Under the pieces are notes generated by a model. It did not search any database, was not told the origin of the DNA, and saw only the letters and a list, made by a program, of their open reading frames with translations. Shown here piece after piece: positions 38,101 to 48,700 of a stretch of 64,000 nt of DNA; the stretch's first letter is position 1; the number at the start of each line of letters is the position of its first letter. Location of the stretch: positions 1,858,071 to 1,922,070 of the forward strand of contig NW_006768772.1 of NCBI RefSeq assembly GCF_000204055.1. The letters run 5' to 3'. A program made the position numbers and the translations under genes. The DNA comes from Melampsora larici-populina 98AG31 (taxonomy: Eukaryota; Basidiomycota; Pucciniomycetes; Pucciniales; Melampsoraceae).

Positions 38101-39566
38101 CTACCACCTTGAGAAAGAATTTCAACTCGATCCTGTAGAAATGATGTTGAGAAACCTAAAGATCGTAGTTGAGAAATCGACAAAAGACTATGTTGTAGTC
38201 CTGGAACTTCGATGACATCCATAGTAATAGTGCCTTTAGACCATGGTAACGGAACAGCACGTTGTTGAGAGACTTTCAGGCTAATACCGTTGGCAACTCG
38301 AATGGATGGAATCTTGGAAGAATTCAAAGCTACAGATGTAAGGATCTCTTCAGAGGTAAACGAGGGTACACATGTCTGGGTACATCCAGAATCTAATATC
38401 CATAAACGCTTTCCAACACCGGTAGATAAAGCACAGGCATCGGTAGTGACCAAGAACCCGGAACCTTCTGGTTGATGAAATTGAGTATTGGGGGCAGGGT
38501 TCCATGCTGATAGAGGAATCAATTCGGTCGATGGAGAAGGTTGTTGGATTGAAGGTTGATTGACCAGATTAACTTCTGGAGCACGAGACGTAGAAGAGAA
38601 AGACGGTTGACTCTGAATCATTTGAGAAAAAAATTGTTTGGCCAACTTATTACATGTTTGCCAAGCATGACCTTTCAAGTTACAGTGAGAACATATCAAA
38701 TCGTTAGTTGCAGAGGTGTTTGATCAAAAGTTGGGTGTTCGTTGTTTGCCTCTTCCTCGATTGGATGAATGATTAACTTGAGGTTGAACAACTGATTGAT
38801 TACGATCATTGGTCACAGACAAGATGTGAGAGCTGGAAGCTTGATCACGACGACGGATTCCCTCTTGACGAAGAGAAGACATCAGAGAACCAGCCGTAAG
38901 AGAATTTTGGTTCATGAGACTGCTAATAGCTGCATTCCAATCATTTGGAAGAGAAGCACTGATAGCAGCGCATACAATGTCATCCATACTTAGTTTGGAC
39001 TTAGAGATAAGTTGATTTAAACGAGTTGCAAGCTTCTCAACGTTTGAAAGATGAGTATCGATGTCGTCGTCCACCATTTGACAAGAAATCAAACATCGAA
39101 GAACTAACATCTTCGATCCCATTGAAGCATCGTTGTGAGAATCGGATAAGGATTGCCACATAGCAGCAGCGTTGCCCATATGAGGCCTCATGACAGAGTA
39201 GTTTTTGGAATGAGCTTAACGTAAAAGCACCGAACAGATGGCGTGGTTTTGCTGAGTCCAGTGAAAATTAGGCTGATCTGCATCTCTTAACTTAGGATTC
39301 AAGATGTGAGCCATACCTGCTCCAATGATAGAGCCAGACATTGCAAGTTCCCAATTGGCGTAGTTGGAGTTGTCACCTGGAGGTTCTAAAATAGTTAAAC
39401 CTACAACTGAAGATGTAGGTAAAGCCAAGGGTCCCCACTTTGAACCGACCGAAAATAAGTCGTCAAAGTTTGTAGGAGGAGTGGAGGGTTCCTTGGGTTT
39501 TGTCGAGGAAGATGTAGTAACCTCCTTGCCCTTGACGGAAGAATCTGGTGCAGATGTAGATGCCAT
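35153..39566 (-). pseudogene. Copia gag-pol, copy A, with stops and a frameshift
   Basis: One polyprotein region in five domains. Gag starts at 39,566, with an in-frame TAA at 39,216-39,218 and a TGA at 38,724-38,726. Next is a CX2CX4HX4C zinc knuckle (CSHCNLKGHAWQTC), then aspartic protease (WILDSGCTQTC), the GAG-pre-integrase HCILGHLG/CIHCCRGK motif, and integrase with HSDVA, RSDNGSEY and NGVAERWN supplying the D-D-E residues. The frame then changes near 37,090 at a run of eight A. Reverse transcriptase (KGFDITAAFLHGN; VHIDDIS) and RNase H (FTDSDWAEN; SSTEAEYMAL) follow in the next frame to 35,153. Domain order PR-INT-RT-RH defines Ty1/Copia. With two stops and a shift it is probably non-autonomous unless recoding occurs. 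Confidence 0.88.
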
Positions 39567-39640
39567 TATTACTGATTTGAATCGTGAGAAGAAAAAAAAT
39601 CGATATCGAGATTGACGAGATTTGTTAGGCGCTCATAACC

Positions 39641-39970
39641 TGTTGGACTGAATCCAAACACAAAACAGAAATCTTAGTATAAGATAAAGAGAAACAAACA
39701 CGACGATCTTATAATAAGATTTTGTAAAGAAACAGTCAGATGAGAAAAAGAGAAATCTATCAGACTGGTGTTAAGCATCAGGTTATAAAGAAAACAAAAA
39801 ATGAAATACAATGAATGACGTCATAAGATCATTGACGTAATGTTCCTCATTTGGCTATATGATGTAATGTAGTCAAAATGAGAACAACGAGAATGGTCAA
39901 GATCAGAAATACATTTATGAGAAATACATTAAGAATGAATAAGACATTTGAAGCACAAATAAATCCAACA
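39641..39970 (-). repeat. Copia middle LTR shared by both copies
   Basis: 330 bp, TGTTGG to CCAACA. It serves as the 3' LTR of the right copy and the 5' LTR of the left copy. By eye it is the same as LTR 3. It has no target duplication of its own. Confidence 0.92.
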
Positions 39971-39993
39971 CCCCCCCATGCTGAAAAAGTCCA

Positions 39994-42900
39994 TCATAAA
40001 TGTGTAGAACAATCTTTGAAACCTAATTGATTGCGTAAATTGATGAACATAGGTCGAGAAAGAGCTTTGGTTAAGAAATCTGCAAGTTGAAAAGAAGTAT
40101 TGACCTGTTTTAGAATTACATTTTTGTCTTTGATTAGTTGGCGAATAAAATGATAGCGCAAGTCTATGTGTTTACTACGAGAATGATGAATAGGATTGTT
40201 TGCAAGAGCCGCTGAACCTGTGTTGTCGTAATGAATAATTGTAGGAGAGTTGTCAATAAAACGGATCTCTTGAAGTAATTGTCGTAACCACATAGCTTCT
40301 CTACCAGCATCACTTAAAGCCATGTACTCAGCTTCTGTACTTGACAAAGCAGTAGTCTTTTGCTTCCTTGACTTCCAAGAGATAAAACCATTTCCCAATC
40401 TAAATAAATAACCTGAAGTAGAAGATCGATCATGAAGGTTTTCCGCCCAATCTGAGTCTGTGAATCCTTGAAGTTTATTATCAGAACCACCCAATGTAAG
40501 ACCCAGATGTCGAGTGTGATAAGTGTAAGCTAAAACCCGCAATGCAGCATTCCAGTGATCAGAGTTGTTGTTCTTTAAAAATTGAGACAATTGATTGACC
40601 GCAAAGGCTATGTCCGGACGAGTGCATTGAGCTAGCCATAGTAAAGCACCAATAATTGAACGATATTTTGAATTTGCTTTTGAATTATCAATTGCAGGAA
40701 CAAGAGAACTAAAATTTGATACATAAGGAGTTGAAACATGAATCGGTTCTTCACTAAAAAATTGCTTTGTTATTTTTACAATGTACGCCGTCTGTTGAAG
40801 AGTAAAGTAACTTAGATCTTCTGAACGATCTATTGAAATTGATAGGTGATGTTCTAGATCTGTTTCAGCAGATATGGGAAATTTTGAATGAAGAGCAGTT
40901 GAAATAGAAGAAAGAAAATCATCTTCACCGGTAACTGAAATGTCATCAATGTGAACCGTAATTAAACCCACAAGAACGTTGTTGACCAGTTTAAAGAACA
41001 GGGTAGGGTCATGAGAGGATTGCTGTAGACCCATACCAATCAGAGAAGTAGTGAACTTATTGTTCCAGTTCCTTGCAGACTGATGTAAACCATAGAGAGG
41101 TAAAATCAGATGACAAACATATTCTGGAAATTTTTTGTCTCTGAATCCTTCTGGTTGTTCCATGAAAACATCCTCTTCCAATCGATTACCATGTAAGAAC
41201 GCTGCAGTGATGTCAAAACCTTTTACTTTCCACTTTCTTACTCCAGCAACTGTCAACACCACCCAATTTGATTCCTGCCTTGAAGCTGGTGAGAATACAT
41301 CATTGAAATCAATACCCGGAATTTGACCACTACCTAAAACCACCAGTCTTCCCTTGTACTTATCAATTTCACCTGAAGGTAACAACTTTCTTTTAAACAC
41401 CCACATAGACCTTAAAACTTTTCTATTAGATGGCCTTGGTACTAATTTCCAAGTCCCTAACTTTCGAAGCGTGTCGATTTCAGTTTCTGCTGCTGCTTTC
41501 CATTGTGAGGCTTCTTCGCTATCAATTGCTTTTCGGTAGGACTTAGGTTCGGGTGAAGAAGTGTCAAGAACAAAAGCAGAAGGTGTAAAACGTTCGGGTT
41601 CTTTCCTTACTCTAGTACCTCGTCGTAAAACTGGAATTGTAACAGGAGTAGAAGAAGAAGTAGATGAGTCGTCAGAAGGAGCAGAATCGATAGGTAAAGG
41701 TACAGTTGGTTCGATTGGTACCAAAGATGATGGTTCAGAAATATCTATTTTGATCTTAGATGAAGGTACTTCAATAGGTTCAATAGTTTGATGTTGATTT
41801 ACAGGAACACTAATTGGTGAATCGATCGGTATTTCAGATGATGTTTTTGATCGAGTAAGCACATGGTAAGGTTGTACAGGCTCTTCGATTGAAAGTAGAT
41901 CAGGCCATGGAAGAGAGAGCGCATCGGACGTTTTTTTTGTTAGGTTCAAGTATAAAAGGAAATTTACTAGGAAAAAATTTAAATGATGCGGTTTTGACTA
42001 TGAGATGACGAGCTCTATCGTAAGCAACAACATATTTACCATCAGGTACTGAATGTAAGAATACTGCTTCCTGAGAAACTGGAGCTAGTTGAGATCGTAA
42101 AGGTGGGGGTAAAAGATACTCGACAGCACAGCCAAATGGTGCAAACAGTTTGATATCATCAGGTCCATGATCAAGAGCTGAAAGAGGAGAACGTAAACCT
42201 GCATTGGTTTTGGTTGGAAAGTTATTGAAGCTTAGAACTATTTGTTGCAGACATTCAGGCCAGAAGAATAACGGAACATTGGATGACGAAAACAAGGTAC
42301 GAAGACGTTCGGACGCTGTACGATTCCATCGTTCCGCAACACCATTTGATTGTGGTGTATAAGGAGCACCACAAAAGGCAGTGATACCTTGATGAAGACA
42401 ATAATCGGTCATATTTTTATTAACATATTCGGAACCATTATCAGAACGAAGACTGAGGACATTAAAATTGAATTTAATCTTGATAAAATTGACAAATTTC
42501 TTGAAATACATGTAAACTTGATCTTTGCTTTTCATAGCATAACACACGGTGAATTTAGAAAAATCATCTATAAAAGAAACAAAATAGGGATAACCAGCTT
42601 TGGACTTGAGGGGTAAGAAAGCGACATCTGAATGAACTACACCAAAAGGTGTTCGAGAGCGGTGAGGTGATCTACTCCTAAAAGTTGTCTTATGTAACTT
42701 TCCCCGACAGCAATGAATGCAGTTCTTGACATCATCTACGTCTTTTTGAGTTAAAGGAACGGAAATCTTCATACTCGATAATGCTCGTTTTGTACCAATT
42801 TCACCTAAATGACCCAAAATACAGTGCCAATCATAAAAAGATTGATTAGGATCTGGGTAAACAGATGAATGAAGACAAAGGCTGCTAACTTCATATTGCA

Positions 42901-44407
42901 GAATTGGTAAACCTCCTTGGTAAAAGCCAGTAGCCACAACACTACCACCTTGAGAAAGAATTTCAACTCGATCCTGTAGAAATGATGTTGAGAAACCTAA
43001 AGATCGTAGTTGAGAAATCGACAAAAGACTATGTTGTAGTCCTGGAACTTCGATGACATCCATAGTAATAGTGCCTTTAGACCATGGTAACGGAACAGCA
43101 CGTTGTTGAGAGACTTTCAGGCTAATACCGTTGGCAACTCGAATGGATGGAATCTTGGAAGAATTCAAAGCTACAGATGTAAGGATCTCTTCAGAGGTAA
43201 ACGAGGGTACACATGTCTGGGTACATCCAGAATCTAATATCCATAAACGCTTTCCAACACCGGTAGATAAAGCACAGGCATCGGTAGTGACCAAGAACCC
43301 GGAACCTTCTGGTTGATGAAATTGAGTATTGGGGGCAGGGTTCCATGCTGATAGAGGAATCAATTCGGTCGATGGAGAAGGTTGTTGGATTGAAGGTTGA
43401 TTGACCAGATTAACTTCTGGAGCACGAGACGTAGAAGAGAAAGACGGTTGACTCTGAATCATTTGAGAAAAAAATTGTTTGGCCAACTTATTACATGTTT
43501 GCCAAGCATGACCTTTCAAGTTACAGTGAGAACATATCAAATCGTTAGTTGCAGAGGTGTTTGATCAAAAGTTGGGTGTTCGTTGTTTGCCTCTTCCTCG
43601 ATTGGATGAATGATTAACTTGAGGTTGAACAACTGATTGATTACGATCATTGGTCACAGACAAGATGTGAGAGCTGGAAGCTTGATCACGACGACGGATT
43701 CCCTCTTGACGAAGAGAAGACATCAGAGAACCAGCCGTAAGAGAATTTTGGTTCATGAGACTGCTAATAGCTGCATTCCAATCATTTGGAAGAGAAGCAC
43801 TGATAGCAGCGCATACAATGTCATCCATACTTAGTTTGGACTTAGAGATAAGTTGATTTAAACGAGTTGCAAGCTTCTCAACGTTTGAAAGATGAGTATC
43901 GATGTCGTCGTCCACCATTTGACAAGAAATCAAACATCGAAGAACTAACATCTTCGATCCCATTGAAGCATCGTTGTGAGAATCGGATAAGGATTGCCAC
44001 ATAGCAGCAGCGTTGCCCATATGAGGCCTCATGACAGAGTAGTTTTTGGAATGAGCTTAACGTAAAAGCACCGAACAGATGGCGTGGTTTTGCTGAGTCC
44101 AGTGAAAATTAGGCTGATCTGCATCTCTTAACTTAGGATTCAAGATGTGAGCCATACCTGCTCCAATGATAGAGCCAGACATTGCAAGTTCCCAATTGGC
44201 GTAGTTGGAGTTGTCACCTGGAGGTTCTAAAATAGTTAAACCTACAACTGAAGATGTAGGTAAAGCCAAGGGTCCCCACTTTGAACCGACCGAAAATAAG
44301 TCGTCAAAGTTTGTAGGAGGAGTGGAGGGTTCCTTGGGTTTTGTCGAGGAAGATGTAGTAACCTCCTTGCCCTTGACGGAAGAATCTGGTGCAGATGTAG
44401 ATGCCAT
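39994..44407 (-). pseudogene. Copia gag-pol, copy B, same lesions as copy A
   Basis: All translated segments match copy A residue for residue at an offset of 4,841 bp, including the TAA and TGA in the gag region (44,057-44,059 and 43,565-43,567) and the shift at the A8 run near 41,930. Gag-protease-integrase-RT-RNase H as in copy A. Sharing the same lesions means the duplication came after them, or that the element tolerates them by recoding. Confidence 0.88.
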
Positions 44408-44464
44408 TATTACTGATTTGAATCGTGAGAAGAAAAAAAATCGATATCGAGATTGACGAGATTT

Positions 44465-44481
44465 GTTAGGCGCTCATAACC
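44465..44481 (-). other. Putative Copia primer-binding site (half-tRNA type)
   Basis: Immediately inside the 5' LTR the element reads GGTTATGAGCGCC. GGTTATGAGC is the complement of GCUCAUAACC, the anticodon arm of initiator tRNA-Met. Drosophila Copia is known to prime with a 5' half of this tRNA. The same site lies next to the middle LTR (39,624-39,640). The match is about 10 nt, so moderate confidence. Confidence 0.55.
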
Positions 44482-44811
44482 TGTTGGACTGAATCCAAAC
44501 ACAAAACAGAAATCTTAGTATAAGATAAAGAGAAACAAACACGACGATCTTATAATAAGATTTTGTAAAGAAACAGTCAGATGAGAAAAAGAGAAATCTA
44601 TCAGACTGGTGTTAAGCATCAGGTTATAAAGAAAACAAAAAATGAAATACAATGAATGACGTCATAAGATCATTGACGTAATGTTCCTCATTTGGCTATA
44701 TGATGTAATGTAGTCAAAATGAGAACAACGAGAATGGTCAAGATCAGAAATACATTTATGAGAAATACATTAAGAATGAATAAGACATTTGAAGCACAAA
44801 TAAATCCAACA
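44482..44811 (-). repeat. Copia 5' LTR of array
   Basis: 330 bp. In element sense it ends at 44,482 and is followed directly by GGTTATGAGC (primer-binding region). The target duplication GTCAA follows at 44,812. Confidence 0.92.
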
Positions 44812-44964
44812 GTCAAGCACACAGGCAAAGAAGTGAACAAGACAACCAGACGAGATGAGGTGTGTGAATTTTGAACCCCTAGTGTTGGCTAGTTTATACA
44901 TAGGATCAAATCCATGCACTGAGTTGGACACAATGATGAGTAATTAATCTCGTAGTTGATCGCT

Positions 44965-45545
44965 TCAGAACTTGGTATAATGGTAAGGTAGAGGGAAACA
45001 AAGTTTGGGGACCAAAAGTTGCTTGAAGTGAGGCTGGTAAACATCTGCTGTCTTTTCGATCTCAGCAACTCGGAGGATCTAAGGAGAAAAAGAGAATTGT
45101 AAAATGAGTGAATTATAAACTTGATCAAGATGATAATCAATTTGAGGTTTGCTTCACCTGAATCGAACAGAATTGAGCACGGTGACGAGAAGCCATGTCC
45201 TGGTAGCAAGCGTGAACAGCATCGGCTCAAGACATCTCACGGGATTCCTTGTACATGTTGTGGCCCCAGATCGAGAATCATATCGCCACCAGATACCAAA
45301 GTTTTTAACCTTGAGAGGTTTTTTCTTGTGAATCTAATAGAAAAGAATAATAGATTGTGAGTTGGGATTCAAGAAGAGAATAATGAATCTCAAGCCTAAA
45401 GATATGATCAACATACTTGATTAATTCCAACAATCTCACCCAAAGCTTTCTTAAGCTTTCTTAATTGTCTAAGGTAGTACCAAAATAGCACACAGTTGTT
45501 GAAATCTTACCATCTTGGGATTCCAAAGCTTGAGGCTGAAGAAAC
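44965..45545 (-). pseudogene. RPL20: Degenerate ribosomal protein eL20 (L18a) copy
   Basis: The C-terminal two thirds of cytosolic eL20 can be read through its introns. The upstream segment before 45,417 encodes YYLRQLRKLKKALGEIVGIN. Exon 45,333-45,158 encodes KKPLKVKNFGIWWRYDSRSG, then after a shift HNMYKESREMS, an in-frame TGA, and ADAVHACYQDMASRHRAQ. Exon 45,078-44,965 encodes ILRVAEIEKTADVYQPHFKQ and ends LLVPKLCFPLP...KF. The family is unmistakable, but one indel, one stop and several radical changes (R to Q and C) show decay. The N-terminal coding part is missing where the TACGG-rich patch begins. Introns are retained, so it is a genomic duplicate, not a retrocopy. The functional locus must lie elsewhere. 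Confidence 0.88.
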
Positions 45546-45552
45546 CGGAGTG

Positions 45553-45735
45553 ACCGTACTGAACTCCAAACTACGGTGGTGATACAGCCAGAATACGGAG
45601 ACGGCGGTACGGTAACCCCCCTAATTATCTGAGGATTTCCAGACTACGGTACGGTTTGACCGTAGCGGGTCAGACCGCAGCCTACGGTGTCTAGACCGTA
45701 CCGCACCGCACCGTAGGCCGTTTTTCTCTGCGGTT
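45553..45735. repeat. TACGG/CCGTA-dense repeat patch 3
   Basis: About ten TACGG or CCGTA pentamers in 180 bp, in both orientations (for example GACTACGGTACGGTTTGACC). It abuts the truncated N-terminal side of the eL20 copy and lies just before the unknown gene at 45,771. Confidence 0.6.
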
Positions 45736-45770
45736 CGGTTTGTGTGTTGACTGAAGATAATGTATTACAG

Positions 45771-48700
45771 CAAGGCCAGAACTACAACATCTCCGGACCG
45801 TTTGGCCAAAACAATGTTACAAAACAAGCACTGATCAAACATACACCCATGAGCCAGGTGAATGTGGGTCCATTGCAAGCCGGTCTCAACGCCATTGCAA
45901 GGAGAGCTTGGGTCGGCGGCGTTGGTCTAGTCCAATCAATCACGTTTGAAGAAGGTTCTAGGCCTGGGATGCCTTGGAACGCCATCCTTGCCGTCACTCA
46001 CAATTATTCCGATGCCTTAGTCAGTGGGTTTTTTCTGCTTTAACACCTTTACTGTTGTTGATACTTTATCAGACCACAGGCAGGAACAAATTCACCGTCA
46101 TCTACAACTTTGGTTTCTTTACACCACTACCAACTTATTGGAGCAAGCTGATCGTTGGTGAAAAGATCTGGGTTGATGCTATTCTCATTGGCAAGGACAA
46201 AGAAACCTCTTTCTTCATTGCTGAGGTACGTTGCAACTAGATTGGAATAATGGACTATTAGAACCTTGAGTATTTGTGATCAAGAGACTACTGAGAAAGG
46301 TGCCTTGGGATTATAATAAGATTGCAACGTGAGGATTAGGAAAATCTCTGACTGGCACAGTATAAGCGCACAATAATCTCAGTACAAGCATAGCCTAGTA
46401 GTGGCTCATAACACCACTCCCCCTTTATGTTACCACTCCCTCTTGCTGAGTGAAACATCTTTCCACGGGTTTGCATTAAAAAACCCCAGTGGGGAAAAAG
46501 CGTCACCCTCTCACCATTCTCCTTTTCCTGTTGTTTGTCTCCATTCTCTTTCCGTATTTCTTTTCAAATTCATTAACTAAATCTTTTGCGTTTTGAACTC
46601 CTTCTTCCGGTTCCCACGAATCATGTTCAGCACTATACCCTTTCCAGCTTACTAAATACTCAATTTTATTTCCTCTTCTTCTTTTATCTAATATTTCAGC
46701 AACTTCGTATTCTTCTTTGTTTTGAATTATAATTGGCGGTGGTTCTGCATTTTGTTGATCAGAAATTTTGCTTTTGTGATATCTTCTAAGTAAGCTGACA
46801 TGGAATACCGGATGGACTGTCTTCATTGAAAGAGGTAGGGTCAGCCTATATGCATTTCCTGTAATTTTCTTTTCAATTTTGAATGGGCCAAGCCATCTAT
46901 GGCCAAACTTAGCTGAAGGTCTCGTTGTTGATATGTGTTTGCTATTCAACCACACCTTTTTGCCTTCCTCCCATTCAGGTGAAGCCAAGACTTTCTTGTC
47001 GAATTGAATTTTCATTTCATGTTGCGCCTCTTCCATTGCTCCTTTAAGTTCTTGTTGCACTTCTTGAATTTGCTTGATTCGATCTTCAACTATTGGTAAG
47101 CATTGATCTTCCGTCGGTACTCCTGAAAATGCAACATCATACCCATAGTTAGCTTTGAATGGCGACATTCCTATGGACACATGAGTATTATTGTTGTAAG
47201 AAAACTCGGCCATTGGAAGGAGTAAGTCCCAATCATTTTGCATATACGACGTGAAGTGTCGTAGATATTGTTCGACCGCTTTGTTGGTTATCTCTGATTG
47301 ACCGTCAGTTTGAGGGTGATACGCTGTCGACGCCTGGGTGGTAATGCCTAGCCTTTTATTCATCTCTTTTGTAATTCTTGAGATAAAGATACTACCTCGG
47401 TCAGACGTGACACTTTTTGGGGTTCCATGAATACGCCATACGTTTTGAATCATCAGCGTTGCTAGCTCCTCAGATGTCATTGATTTCGAATAGGCTACAA
47501 AATGGGCCATTTTGGTTAATCTGTCCACAACTGTTAATATGCTGTCATGTCCATTGGACTCCGGAAGGTCAGTAATCAAATCATAGCATATATCAGTCCA
47601 CAGTCCATAGGGTATTGGGAGAGGTTGTAAACTTCCAAACGGCTTAGAGGTTCTCGCCTTTACCCTCTGACACGACTGACAGCCATCTACATACTTGTTG
47701 ATGTAGGCTTTCATTGACGGCCAAAAGTATGATCTTTTCACCAACGCTAGCGTTCTTGACCTTCCAGGATGACCCGCGATCTTACTATCGTGCCTTGATC
47801 GTAAAATTTGAATTTTGAGATTTGCAACATCAGGTACTTCAACACGCTCATTTTTGTACAGAATGCCATCAGTTGTTGAGTATCCCATTAAATGTTTTGA
47901 ATTTGGCATTTCTATAAGCATTCGTTGAATTTCTGATATTCTTTGATCTGACTTTGAGTATCTTCTGATTTCCTTCATTATTTCACCGTCACCCCATATT
48001 AAGTCTTCATATTCTCCAGCCATCAGTTCAATTTCATTGCACGTAAATTCTTCTAGTTCTTCTTTTTCTATCCAGGCTTCTGGGAGGTCTAATTCATCAA
48101 TGAAAGCATCCACGGGGAGGTTCTTAGGTTTCAGTAGTTGTCCGAAGGTCAGTTTTTCTTCCTTTGATGGTGCTAGGTCCGGTCGTCGTGATAATGCATC
48201 AGGTTTCGTGGATTGTCGTCCCGGTCGAAACCTAATCTCAAAATCAAAGCTGCCTAGTACTTCAACCCATCTAGCCTGCCTTCTCGTAAGTTCCTTCGTG
48301 GTCATCAGTGATTGAAGGTTCTTGTGATCAGTGTATACGATAACACTCAGCTGATGTGGGTTTCCTTCCAGATATTGACGCCATTCCTTAAAAGCCGTTA
48401 CTACTGCTAATAATTCTTTATCAAATATTTCATAATTTCGTTCAGCTTGAAGCAATGATTGTGACAAAAAGGCAACTGGGTGTAGTTCTTCGTCATCCTT
48501 TGATATCTGCGACAGCACTGCTCCAAGTGCAAAGTCGGAACAATCACACTCAATGATGAACGGCCTATACGGGTCTGCTATTTTCAATACTGGGGCTGAT
48601 ATGAATGCTTGTTTTAGGCGGTCAAATGCGTATTGTCGAGCTTCAGTCCAATTGAACGGAGTTTCTTTTTGCGATAATTCATGCAACGGCTTTGCTATTC

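Larger units (their letters stand above)
34691..44811 (-). mobile_element. Tandem Ty1/Copia array, LTR-int-LTR-int-LTR
   Basis: Two complete Copia internal regions on the minus strand share a middle LTR. The repeat unit is 4,841 bp and every coding frame recurs at exactly that offset with the same translation. Outer ends are TGTTGG...CCAACA. The 5-bp target duplication GTCAA lies at 34,686-34,690 and 44,812-44,816, flanking the whole array, not each copy. A G-rich polypurine tract (GCATGGGGGGG in element sense) adjoins the 3' LTR and the middle LTR. A primer site resembling an initiator-tRNA-Met anticodon-arm match follows the 5' LTRs. The array probably arose by unequal LTR-LTR recombination of one insertion. 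Confidence 0.92.

Noticed and set aside
36294..39615. Plus-strand frames inside the Copia units (and at +4,841)
   Set aside because: Antisense shadows of the gag-pol frames.
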